Of a DNA stretch of 64,000 bases, positions 42,372-52,300 are shown one piece after another. Under the pieces are notes generated by a model that was not told the origin of the DNA, searched no databases, and saw only the letters and a list, made by a program, of their open reading frames with translations. The DNA comes from an uncultured Clostridia bacterium. Lineage in GTDB: Bacteria; Bacillota; Clostridia; Christensenellales; QALW01. The translations under genes were made by a program, and so were the position numbers. The stretch's first letter is position 1; every line of letters starts with the position of its first letter. The stretch spans positions 62,001 through 126,000 of the forward strand of contig CAKRZX010000001.1 in NCBI GenBank assembly GCA_934434555.1. Reading direction: 5' to 3'.

Positions 42372-45076
42372 TTATTCTTTCCTCCCTTCGCAAAAGATTC
42401 GGCTTTTACAACCGTACCGTCAGGCGCGGTATAATCGTAACTGTTGTAGTTGATATAAACCGTTGTGCCGTCCTCGTAGGTAATCCTGTTTACGTTTTCG
42501 GCAACGTTTTCGTGTTTAACAAGGTACTGACCCGCAGTTGGCGCAAGCAGTTCGTTGTATTCTTTATACATTGCCACCGCATCGTCAAACCAGGATTCAT
42601 ACCCAAGCGAATACATTCCGTCAAACAGCAAATCCTGAACTTCACCGTTAGGTGCATAGCACCAGCGATAGTACATACCCGAACCTGCTTCCACGGCTTG
42701 CAGGAATGTGTTCCTTGTATCGCCGTTAAGGTTTATGGGCTCGCCGGAATACTCAATGCTTCCGTGGATAACCATCTGATAGAACGGTATTGACAGGTCG
42801 GCAAGGTTGAACATCGAACTTGTGTTGCTTATTTCAAACACGCTGCTTACATAAGGAAGCATATATGAGTTTGTACCCTTTGCCATAACCTTTTTGTTTT
42901 GTGCAAACATCTCCGCAACGGCGGTATAGGTTTTTGCCGTGCCGTTTCTGTCGGTGAAGTTTTTGATTTTGTAGTTACCGGGAAGATTGTATCCGAGACT
43001 TCCCATACTTACACACTTGATATCAAGTTTATCAAGTGCAGTGTTGAGTTTTACGGCGTAACTCTTGCTGTTATCCTCAGCGTTGATGTTGTAAATAATC
43101 GAGGGAGCAACTACCGACGCAACATTCTCGTCCTCATCGGCAACATTCCAGTCGTTGTAAAACTGATAGTGGAATTCGATGTCCCGGGAAACGTATCTTG
43201 CCGCATCGGTAAGTTGCGAATAACCATCGAACATAACGCTGTCGTAAACAAAGGCAAGTTCTGTTTCAAAGTAGATGTTTACGCCCAAACTCTCGGCATC
43301 GGCAACAAGTTTTTTAAGTCCGTCCTTGCCGCCTAATGCTTTTAAGACTTTAACACGGTTGAACACGGAGTTTCTCAGGCCGTTATTCGCCCAGCCCTTG
43401 TAGTTTACCGAAACGTTCTTTATGCCCGCATCGGCAAGTTTTTTGATAAGTTCGCCGCACTCTTCAAAAGTGGTAAGTGCACGCATTTCGGTATACGGAA
43501 CACCGAGGAACGCATTGTCGCGGTCATACGCGCCGATAAGCTCGATATTGAACGTTACGGCATCGAAATTCTGCTTTTTAAGCACACCCTTTTCAGTAAG
43601 GTAGTTTCTGTAATACTCCGCCATACCGTTGTAATCGGCTTTGTCGCCCGTAAGTACGGTATAGGAAACGCTCAGATCCGCGGAATTCATCCTGTTCTGA
43701 TAAATACGTGACGTTTTACCCGAACTCTTGAATTCCAACTCCATATATTCCGAAAGTTTGAACGTTGCATAGCATCTGTTCCTGTCGGTAACATTGCTGC
43801 TTTTGCCTGCGATATCGGCAGTTATTTCGGCATTGGTGTCGCCGCTTCCGATAATTGCAAACAGCGCGCTGTCGTCCTTCTTAATACCGAACACGGGCAG
43901 CGACGCATTTTCGGTAACATAAGGTTTTGTTTTTATTTCGCGTCCGTCGTCAAGACCGTAAAGTTGAAGCCTTACCGGATCGCTTATGTTGGTCTTCCCG
44001 TTGTTGAAATTGATGATTGCACCCGAACCGTCAGGAACAAACATATATCCGTTTTCTTCATTTGATGCGGAGCCGAAATACTGCAACAGCGTCATTGTTG
44101 AGATAGCATATGTATTCTTGTCGTAATGAATCTCATCATTGGGAACAGTAACGGTAAGTCCGCTTTCGGTAAGTTCGTAATCAACGGGAACGTAGAAGTT
44201 CTTCGCACCTTCAATTACAACGCCGAAAGTTTCGTTTATTCTGTCACGCTCTTCAAGTGTCATTCCGCCGTCACTTACAAGCGCATCCTGTAAAGATTTC
44301 ATGACACTGCCGTTATTCCATCTTGTCTTATCACCTATAATATAAACCGTTTCGCCTTTTTTAAGGAAATCGGCTATATTGGGGGCAATCTTTGTCAAGG
44401 CGTCCTGTCTGTCAGAGGGATATTTTGCCCAGGTTTGAGGCGTAAGTTTTGTATAGATGCTTCCGCCGCTGATATACTTCGCTATTGATGCGTGACCGTT
44501 GGCTTTAAGCGCTTCGATATACTTTAACGCAGTTTCCTCGTCCATACAGGTGGGAATGATGTAATCGGGCTTAACCTGTCCCATAATATAAACTACGCGG
44601 AGATTTCCGTTGTGGTTCACAACATAGAACTGTTTAAGCGGATTGTCTTCGGTCTGGTTAAGAATACAGTCAAGATAGCTTTCAAGCTGTTTCTGACTGC
44701 CGTCCGTCTTATTAAGGTAAAACAGCGTCAACTGACTGCTCATTTCACTCATGATACCCGCTTTTCTCTCTGAGGGAGCGGGGTTTGAGTACCATACTTT
44801 ACCCGTTTTCTTTTCTTTAAGCGCGATTTCAAGAATCGCCTCATTAAAGTAAAGTTCGTAGTTGCTGTTTTCTTTTGCAAGCACGAAAGTCGTATCGCCC
44901 GCTTCATCTCCGGGGTCTTTGCGTACCAGCGTGCGCTCGGTGTTGAACCGGAACTCCGGCTCATCATTGGTGGGTGTAATATACCCTTCGGTTTCAGTTG
45001 TTGAACAGCCGGTAAATGCTATTATCGGCAGTATCATAACCGCAACGAGGAGCATTGAAATAAGTTTCTTTTTCAT
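42368..45076 (-). CDS. DUF5696 lipoprotein, possible glycoside-hydrolase-like fold
   Basis: A 902-residue lipoprotein with lipobox FTGC (Cys24). It has a beta-sandwich region (to about 430), a middle region (about 500-780) that reads like a TIM barrel (FEECGELIKKLADAGIKNVSVNYKG, GVNIYFETELAFVYD, VMAKGTNSYMLPYVSSVFE) and a C-terminal beta domain ending NRITYEDGTTVYINYN. This matches the DUF5696 family found beside sugar transporters. A glycosidase-like role on the outer face of the membrane is inference; I did not identify catalytic residues. Start at 45076 with GGAGG. It overlaps the downstream permease gene by ATGA. Confidence 0.78.
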   Translation of the reverse strand: MKKKLISMLLVAVMILPIIAFTGCSTTETEGYITPTNDEPEFRFNTERTLVRKDPGDEAGDTTFVLAKENSNYELYFNEAILEIALKEKKTGKVWYSNPAPSERKAGIMSEMSSQLTLFYLNKTDGSQKQLESYLDCILNQTEDNPLKQFYVVNHNGNLRVVYIMGQVKPDYIIPTCMDEETALKYIEALKANGHASIAKYISGGSIYTKLTPQTWAKYPSDRQDALTKIAPNIADFLKKGETVYIIGDKTRWNNGSVMKSLQDALVSDGGMTLEERDRINETFGVVIEGAKNFYVPVDYELTESGLTVTVPNDEIHYDKNTYAISTMTLLQYFGSASNEENGYMFVPDGSGAIINFNNGKTNISDPVRLQLYGLDDGREIKTKPYVTENASLPVFGIKKDDSALFAIIGSGDTNAEITADIAGKSSNVTDRNRCYATFKLSEYMELEFKSSGKTSRIYQNRMNSADLSVSYTVLTGDKADYNGMAEYYRNYLTEKGVLKKQNFDAVTFNIELIGAYDRDNAFLGVPYTEMRALTTFEECGELIKKLADAGIKNVSVNYKGWANNGLRNSVFNRVKVLKALGGKDGLKKLVADAESLGVNIYFETELAFVYDSVMFDGYSQLTDAARYVSRDIEFHYQFYNDWNVADEDENVASVVAPSIIYNINAEDNSKSYAVKLNTALDKLDIKCVSMGSLGYNLPGNYKIKNFTDRNGTAKTYTAVAEMFAQNKKVMAKGTNSYMLPYVSSVFEISNTSSMFNLADLSIPFYQMVIHGSIEYSGEPINLNGDTRNTFLQAVEAGSGMYYRWCYAPNGEVQDLLFDGMYSLGYESWFDDAVAMYKEYNELLAPTAGQYLVKHENVAENVNRITYEDGTTVYINYNSYDYTAPDGTVVKAESFAKGGKNK

Positions 45077-45091
45077 ATCATTCTCCTCCCG

Positions 45092-45733
45092 TTACCGTCT
45101 CAGTTCAAGTTCCCGGTATATGGTATAAACAAAGTTCCATATTTCCTGTACAAGGAAGAAGAACATAAGCCCGAGGAACACTATTACCGCCATACCGAGT
45201 ATTATAAAGAAAAGGGTAACAAATGTTTTTCCGCCGGAATACTGGTGCGTTGTCATTGTTCCGGCATAAATCAGCAGCGCGGTCCAGCCGATACCGATAA
45301 ATGTTACAAGCGAAACGATTGTCGCCTCGTTTGACGTAAGGATATTGGTAAGCAGGAGTAAAAGCAACTGTGAAATGACTATGGGGAGCATTGAATATCC
45401 CGTATAAAGCAGGATATCTTTCATACTTCCCTCACCGTCAAACAAAGTCGTAAGACCCCAGTTTGCCAGTACCCAGATTACTACAACAAGTGCAACCTTC
45501 ACGAAAGTTCCAACAACATTTATCTGTTCGGGGAATACTTTAAGTGAGTTAAAGTAGTAGTTGTTGAACTGCTTATCAAGGATATCGGTTATAACGTAAA
45601 GTACAAGCAGCAGAATTGCCATATACGTTTTGCCGCGTTTTTCGTGTTTCAGGTCCCAGAATCCGTCAAGCGGGTGCAAAATCACGTGGAACGCATATTT
45701 TAAGTCTTTCCCGAAAGTTTTAATCGCTTCCAT
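45092..45733 (-). CDS. Yip1-family membrane protein
   Basis: A 213-residue integral membrane protein with five hydrophobic segments after a cytoplasmic amphipathic start (AFHVILHPLDGFWDLKHEKRG), the typical Yip1/YIPF entry. It has the LLYTGYSMLPIVISQ and GIGWTALLIYAGTMTTHQYSGGKT strips. The role in bacteria is unknown. It overlaps the stop of the beta-propeller gene by one base and is followed by the DUF5696 gene. Such a trio is common in Clostridia and Paenibacillus sugar loci as I recall. Confidence 0.82.
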   Translation of the reverse strand: MEAIKTFGKDLKYAFHVILHPLDGFWDLKHEKRGKTYMAILLLVLYVITDILDKQFNNYYFNSLKVFPEQINVVGTFVKVALVVVIWVLANWGLTTLFDGEGSMKDILLYTGYSMLPIVISQLLLLLLTNILTSNEATIVSLVTFIGIGWTALLIYAGTMTTHQYSGGKTFVTLFFIILGMAVIVFLGLMFFFLVQEIWNFVYTIYRELELRR

Positions 45734-47595
45734 TATTCGTGTTTTCCTCCTGTCTTAACAAAATGCCTGAATTTCTTTACCCAGCCTATAATAAGGGTTA
45801 TAACAACAAGTGCTATTATTACCGTAAGCAGATAAGGCATTATATCTTCAAGAACCTTATCTCTGTACTTATAAAACGCCTTGCCGTACTCTTGCTGTGA
45901 ATAGCCTTTCATAAAGTAATCTGCCGCTTCAAGATAACCCGCCCGCTGTTTATCCGAATCAAGTTCCTCTGAGGCTTCCATATACTTAACTTTGCCTACA
46001 CCGCGATATGCTATCGATGAGTTGGACGACATTCCGAGAATCTTGTTCCACGCCTCAACCGCGTCGGAGTATCTTCTCTCTTCGTGGCTGTTTACCGCCT
46101 CACGGAGAATCGTTCCGTACTCGGTGGGAACGTATGTGGTCATCTGTGCGCCCGACGAATCAAGTATTACAAGCGTTTCATCGTCTTTAAGAAGTTCTAT
46201 CGCAACGGGACTGAGACTTGTTCCCTTTGTAAAGCCTACCTGGTCTTCACGGGAAGATGAAACTTCCGTACCGGTGTTGTTCTGCCTCTGACCGAGAGCC
46301 CCGAACACGTAAAGAAGTTCGCCGGTTGAAGAGTAGGTAAATACTCTGCCTTTCTGCGAGTCAAGTATGCTGGAAAGACCGTTTTGCGAAACCGTAACAT
46401 CCACAATATATGAATATGTGGAGCGGTTCATCTTATCGCCCTGGTCGCCCGAGGGCGGTGTAAGTCCCTGACGCTGCAATACGTCCGAGCCTGCGGCATT
46501 AAGTTTTCTCAGCGCCGCGCCTACCTCTGTTTTTGATGAATAATGCGCCGTAATATCAGCAAGTTTTATCTGAGAGATCGTTCCGTAGATAAAGCCCTCA
46601 TCGTCCATCGTAACGTTGCTGTATTCGGTTGAAAGGTTCTGCTGCAATTTCTTCTTTGCGCTTGCAGTAAACATACGGCTCAAAAGTGCCGAAAGCGACT
46701 GCTTTGTTTTTGTTGCGCCGAAGAACTTTGTGAATTCGCCGTTTGAGTCAAGTTCTACAAGTCCCTGATAGCAGTCCTTTGAAACTACGAACATACGCAT
46801 AGCGTTATCGACAACTATCTTCAAAGGCTTATAGGTAACTTCCGTTGCACTGCTCGATGAACCCGACGAACTTGATGAGCCACCCGGCGTGGTTTCGGGC
46901 GCGGCTGTCGCCTCACCCTCTTCGCTTGCGGGTGTTGCGTCGGTAACGGTTCCGGCGCCCTCTCCGGTATTGTCCCCTGTCTCGGCTTCGCCTGCGGCGG
47001 GAGTTGCCTCACCGTCTATTGAGTTATCCTCAGGAACGGGCGTTACCGTGGGAGCGGGTGTATCCACTACCGTTGTTCCGTCAGTCTGCGTAAAGTACTT
47101 TGAGATATCCGGGTCGTCAAAGGTTCTGTCAAACGAGAACAGTTGCGATTCGGTGTCAAACGAGAACCTTACAACGCGCCTGTTTGTCGTATCGCAGACA
47201 TAAAGATAATATTCGTCGTTATCATACATAAACAGACCGTTGGGGCTGTTGAACGTATCTTCTTTTCCTTTATTGTACCACGAGGAAATTATCTGTTTTA
47301 CCGTACGCATATCCTTATCAAGAACAACGATTCTGTTATTTCCGGTATCGGATATGATTATAAATTCGTTAAGGTCAAACTGTACAAGGTCCTGCGGGCT
47401 GTTCAGCGCCTTGCCTTCAAGATTTTCTATTCCTATTGTGTTGGAATTGATAACCTTGTCGGGCACTATTGCCTGGGGTTCGGGATAAATTCCCGATTCG
47501 GTATATGTGTAGTTCTGGTACGGCGCCGCAACACACGTAATCGTGAGCATTGCCGATACAGCAACCACCATTGCCGCGGATAATAATTTTTTCAT
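45733..47595 (-). CDS. secreted NHL/beta-propeller membrane protein
   Basis: A 620-residue protein: signal peptide (VSAMLTITCVAA), NHL-like blades with LNSPQDLVQFDLNEFIIISDTGNNR and SPNGLFMY, a low-complexity insert (about 175-254) rich in Thr, Pro, Glu, Gly and Ser, more blades, a helical/TPR-like segment (SHEERRYSDAVEAWNKIL) and a C-terminal membrane helix with a basic tail (IIGWVKKFRH). It is probably anchored with the propeller outside. The ATG at 47595 has GGGGAG 5 bases upstream; a GTG at 47601 overlaps that site. Function unknown; propellers often bind glycans. Confidence 0.78.
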   Translation of the reverse strand: MKKLLSAAMVVAVSAMLTITCVAAPYQNYTYTESGIYPEPQAIVPDKVINSNTIGIENLEGKALNSPQDLVQFDLNEFIIISDTGNNRIVVLDKDMRTVKQIISSWYNKGKEDTFNSPNGLFMYDNDEYYLYVCDTTNRRVVRFSFDTESQLFSFDRTFDDPDISKYFTQTDGTTVVDTPAPTVTPVPEDNSIDGEATPAAGEAETGDNTGEGAGTVTDATPASEEGEATAAPETTPGGSSSSSGSSSSATEVTYKPLKIVVDNAMRMFVVSKDCYQGLVELDSNGEFTKFFGATKTKQSLSALLSRMFTASAKKKLQQNLSTEYSNVTMDDEGFIYGTISQIKLADITAHYSSKTEVGAALRKLNAAGSDVLQRQGLTPPSGDQGDKMNRSTYSYIVDVTVSQNGLSSILDSQKGRVFTYSSTGELLYVFGALGQRQNNTGTEVSSSREDQVGFTKGTSLSPVAIELLKDDETLVILDSSGAQMTTYVPTEYGTILREAVNSHEERRYSDAVEAWNKILGMSSNSSIAYRGVGKVKYMEASEELDSDKQRAGYLEAADYFMKGYSQQEYGKAFYKYRDKVLEDIMPYLLTVIIALVVITLIIGWVKKFRHFVKTGGKHE

Positions 47596-47607
47596 CTTCA
47601 CTCCCCC

Positions 47608-48459
47608 TTAGTCCTTCATACCTGATGTTGCCATTGTTTCGATGATGTTGCTCTGTGAGAAGATGAACATCGCAATGGGAACTACCATAAGTATTACCGT
47701 AACGGCGTTTGAAACGCCCTGACGCGCTATACCGGTTGAAACAATCTGTGTAAGCGCATAAGGCAGCGTTTTAAGGGATTCGCTCTGAATGAATACCGAT
47801 GCACCCAGGTTCCACAGCCCCTGAACGGAGAATATCATAAGCGTAAGCCATGCCGACTTAACCTGAGGAAGTACTATTGACCAGAAAATCTTGAAACTTC
47901 CCGCGCCGTCGATACGCGCCGCCTCTATAAGCGATTTTGGTATCTGGCTCATAAACTGCTGCATAAGATACATGCCCATTGATGAACCGAACGTGGGAAC
48001 GATGATTGCCCAGTATGTGTCAATCATACCGAGTTTGGCTTTAATCATGAAAAGAGGAAGCCAAAGAACGGTACCGTTAAACATAAGTGCGGTAACTATC
48101 GCGCCGGAGATGAATTTTCTGCCGGGGAAATTGTAAAGCGACAGCGGATACGCGCAAAGTGAACAGAAAACTATCTGCCCGAACGTACCGACCGAGGTTA
48201 TAAACAAAGTATTGAAGAAATACCTTGAAAACGGAACCCATGAGTTACCCATAAGCACAAACAGGTCGGTATAGTTGGTTGTAACCCAACGCTGCGGAAG
48301 CAGTGTGGGCGGGAACTTAAAAAGTTCGTCCATAGGTTTGAATGAGTTACCCACGGCATAGACCATAGGCAGCACCATAAAGCAGGCAACTATAATAAGG
48401 AAAAGCATACTTGCGACGTTGCCCGCGCCTGAACGGCTGACTTTCTTTGCCATTATCAC
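47608..48459 (-). CDS. carbohydrate ABC transporter permease (MalG type), first pair
   Basis: A 283-residue permease with six helices and the EAA loop LIEAARIDGAGSFKIFWSI. The first codon may be GTG at 48459 (overlapping the upstream stop as GTGA) or ATG at 48453; the region AAAGGTGGGTGA fits the GTG better. Pairs with the 48456-49394 permease. Confidence 0.9.
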   Translation of the reverse strand: MIMAKKVSRSGAGNVASMLFLIIVACFMVLPMVYAVGNSFKPMDELFKFPPTLLPQRWVTTNYTDLFVLMGNSWVPFSRYFFNTLFITSVGTFGQIVFCSLCAYPLSLYNFPGRKFISGAIVTALMFNGTVLWLPLFMIKAKLGMIDTYWAIIVPTFGSSMGMYLMQQFMSQIPKSLIEAARIDGAGSFKIFWSIVLPQVKSAWLTLMIFSVQGLWNLGASVFIQSESLKTLPYALTQIVSTGIARQGVSNAVTVILMVVPIAMFIFSQSNIIETMATSGMKD

Positions 48460-49394
48460 TCACCCACCTTTGAAAGCATTTTTTTGATTATCTTATTTGT
48501 GATAATCATCATAAGGAACAGCAGCACCGCGATGCCGCAGGCGTAGCCGAGTTCCATACGCTGGTTGGCATAGTCCTCCATCAGGTGGATAAGCGTATTT
48601 GCGCAGTAGTCCTGTGAGGGGAAACCTACAAGAGCGGTAATCTGCGCACCTACCGAGAATGCGCCGGTAATACTCATAACCGCACCGAACATCAGCTGCG
48701 GTTTCATATACGGCAAGGTAATGAACCAAAGTTCCTGAAACCTGTTCTTAACGCCGTCGATAGCGCCTGCCTCATAAAGTGTGCGGTCAACGTTCTGCAA
48801 ACCTGCAATGAACGTAAGGAAACTTGTTCCCAAAGACGACCACAGAATAACTATAAGACAGCACGGGACTATGTAGTCAACATTTTCAAGCCATTTGATA
48901 TTTGTAAGGGTTATACCTGTGTTCATAAGGAAACCGTTAAGCAAACCGTACTGGTCGGAAGAGAATATTATCTTCCAAACAACGTATACGTTTGCAAGGG
49001 ACGGCGCATAGTAGAACAGTGTCATAACCGCTCTTGTTCTTCTGCCCAGTTCATTAATGAGCCAGGCAAAGAACAGCGACATTACATATCCGCCGGGTCC
49101 GACGATAACCGCAAAGAATATGGTATTCTTAAACGATGTCATAAACAGGTCATCGGCGGTAAACAGCCTTATATAGTTATCCCAACCGATAAACTGCGGC
49201 GGTTCAAGTACGTTAAAGTACGTGAAACTGTAATAGATAGCAACGAAAACCGGCAGTACGGTAAACACAAGGAATACGAGCAGGTAAGGCGCCATAAACA
49301 GATACAGAGTTCCGTTCTTACGCATTTCCTTGAACTGATAACCAAGCCATTCCGTAAAGAACGATTTTTTCTTGGGTGTAACTTCGTTCGTCAT
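48456..49394 (-). CDS. carbohydrate ABC transporter permease (MalF type), first pair
   Basis: A 312-residue permease: N-terminal cytoplasmic tail of about 30 residues, six helices, EAA loop LYEAGAIDGVKNRFQELWF. The ATG at 49394 is inside the TGATG junction with the solute-binding gene, so they are translationally coupled. AAGGAAG is upstream. Confidence 0.92.
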   Translation of the reverse strand: MTNEVTPKKKSFFTEWLGYQFKEMRKNGTLYLFMAPYLLVFLVFTVLPVFVAIYYSFTYFNVLEPPQFIGWDNYIRLFTADDLFMTSFKNTIFFAVIVGPGGYVMSLFFAWLINELGRRTRAVMTLFYYAPSLANVYVVWKIIFSSDQYGLLNGFLMNTGITLTNIKWLENVDYIVPCCLIVILWSSLGTSFLTFIAGLQNVDRTLYEAGAIDGVKNRFQELWFITLPYMKPQLMFGAVMSITGAFSVGAQITALVGFPSQDYCANTLIHLMEDYANQRMELGYACGIAVLLFLMMIITNKIIKKMLSKVGE

Positions 49395-52300
49395 CAATTC
49401 GTACTTCCTTTCGGTTTAGTCATTTCTGCGATTTTATCCGCAAATTCGTCACGCTTGCGCGCAATTTCCTGATTTATCTTGCTTACGTACTCAACGAACG
49501 TGGTGTTGGGGTCGGTATCGTTATTGATAACTTCCTTCCACGCAAATTCGATGTTACGCGCAGTGTAATAACCGCCGGGAACCTGCGGGATAGCCTTAAC
49601 GTGGCTCCACTGCTCCTGAATGGTGGTCATTGATTTTTTATCCCAAGGCAATTTTGCCATTGCTTTGAGGTTTGCAGTCTGGTAACGTGCCGCCGCGCCG
49701 AGCAAACTTTCAATCTCGGTACCGAAGCGGTACTGGGCGTCCTCACCGGTCCACCACTTCATAAATTCCCAAGCGCGCTGTGCGGTTGTTTTGCCCTTTT
49801 CGGTACTTGTATCAATTGAGAGCATTACACAGCCCGAAACGCCGCTTGCGCAGGAGTGGTCAATTACAACGTTGCCCTTTTCGTCAAGCAATTTGTTGCC
49901 GTTCTGGTCGCGCTGAACCGTACCGGGAACCATAGCGAATTCCCACAAGCCCTGAATTTCGGGAGCGAATACGGCAAGCTGCGAATACTGACTGTAACTT
50001 GAAATACCTACGGGAACCTCACCGGTCCTGAAACGGTTTGCAAAGTCATAAGTATTGGGCAGGTCGTAAAGCGTATAGAACTGCGTCCATTCCTTAAACG
50101 CATCAAGAGCCGCGTCGGAAGCAAGGTCGGTTGTAACAAGGTCATCGGTATAGAACTGCCCGCCCTTCTGATAAAGGAACATTGCATAGGACATTTCACC
50201 GCTTCCTACCGAACCTACAACGGGAACGGGCATTGCAAACGTCATCTGTTTGTTTTGAAGTTCGCCGATGATGTTATAAACGTCGTCCCAGGTCTCCGGG
50301 GGTTGAAGTCCCATCTCTTCAAGAATGTCCGTACGGTAGAATACCATATAGAAGTCCTGAGTTTCGGGTATGGCGTAAATGCCGTTGCCGAACGAGAAAG
50401 GCGTAACCGCGCTTTCGGAATATCTTTCCGTATTTTTAAGAACTTCCGCATAATCGGGGAAGAGTTCTTCGTTGGCAAGGTTCATTACCGCGCCGCGGAG
50501 AGCATAGTTTACCGCATTTTCGGCACCGCGGGAAAGGCAGACATCAGGTCCGATTCCCGAAAGTATTGAGGGAAGCAGCGAGCCGCCCGCAACAAGACGG
50601 GTGCTTACCGTTATTCCGGTTTCGGCAGTAAACATATCATCGATAAGCTGTTTAAGTATCGTGGCGTTATCACGGGAGCCGGTAAGACCTGCGCCTGTTT
50701 CAAGCCAAACTTCAACAGGCTCTTCGCCGTCTTTTGCAACCGTTCCGCCGATGTTATCGTAATCCTCGGTAAAGGAAGCGATAAACGAGCGTACTTCGTG
50801 AAGCACTTTTGCAAAGAAGTTTGCATCAGCCGCGGGAAGTGAAGCAACGCCCTCTTCGGGACTTACAACGATATAGTCAAGTTCAAGCGGGTTCTTGCTC
50901 ATATCGTTAATCCACGTACCCATTGACGCAATTGCATCTTTGAAGTTGCCGAAAACAGTGTTTATACGGGTATAATCCTTATTTATCTGTTCGAGGATAA
51001 GCATCATATTTTTAAGGCTCGAAAGCTGAGCATTCGCACCTTTGCCGAATACGGTGGTAAATTCCTCTTCAAGCGCGGCAAGATTGTCGTACTCGTTTTT
51101 GATTATTTCAAGTGCGTCAGGCACCATGGAGTCGAGCATATAGTCGGCATTGGTGTCGGGGGACGAACCTGTAATCATAAGAATACGGCGGTACGCAATG
51201 TTAAGCTGCGTAAGACTTGCCTGTGCTTTTGCAAGCATATCGCCCAAATCGCCCAAAGTGGTTTCAAGGCGAATGGTGTTCTTTCCCTCATTGAAGTAGA
51301 AATAGTATGTACCGTTCTCTTTATCGCCGAGAGTATAGTTTGCAAACGAGTTTGAATACTGGAATCGGATATTCGTCGTTTCCTGACAGGGTTCAACACC
51401 GTTTATGGTAAGTTTACGGGTGGTATACATACCGCTGAGAGTGTTCTGACGCGCCTTGAACGTTATGGCGTAAAGCCCTGCTTTTTCAACGTTCACGCTC
51501 CACTCAATCCATTCATTGGGGCTCTGCCACTTATCAGCACCTATCGTGTTATAACGAATCTTGCTGTGGTGGTACGGTGCCGATACGGGGGACGAACGGT
51601 CCGTGATAGCGTAAAGCGTGGGCGACGATTTGAGAATATCGTATGTGATATCCTTTGTTGCGTCATACGCAGTCGTGTCTGCGGGGTCTATATAATTATT
51701 GTACTTATTTATTATATCCGTGTTTACAAACAGACTCTGCTTGTTTGAGTACGCCTCCGGGTCGTGTATGCCCTCTGCCTGAATGTATACCGAATCAACT
51801 CCCGAAACCTTTGTATATCCTTTGGATTCATAGTCCTTTTTAAGTTCGGCATATGACGGAGCGGAGGAAATCTGATGAATAACTGCCTGTTCAACAATCA
51901 TTCCCTCTTTTATCGCTTCAAAGGCAAGTTGATGTGTTCCGGCTTCAAGGTAAATTTTGAAAGGCTCGTTTTCATAGCCCATATAATCCCTTAAAGAAAC
52001 GGACTGCCACTGACCTGTTTCTTCCTGATAAGGACGCTTTTCGTTTTTGGTCTGTGAATCGATTCTCAGAATGCCGGAATCTTTCCATACACGCTCAAAA
52101 TTTATCTGACGTGCCTGATAGAAAGGTACTTTACCGTCAATATAGAATCTGCGCTGAACCGCTGAACTCTTGCTTTCGGAAGTATGCTGCACGCCGTCTT
52201 TTTCGTATACGATGCTTTCATAAGCAAAATACGAGAAAGTGATGTTGTAAAGTCCCGATTCGGGAATGTTTACAACCCAGCCGCAGATGCCCTCATCGTA

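Noticed and set aside
46821..47203. Overlapping frames opposite the propeller protein linker
   Set aside because: They are shadows caused by the low-complexity codons of the Thr/Pro/Ser linker.
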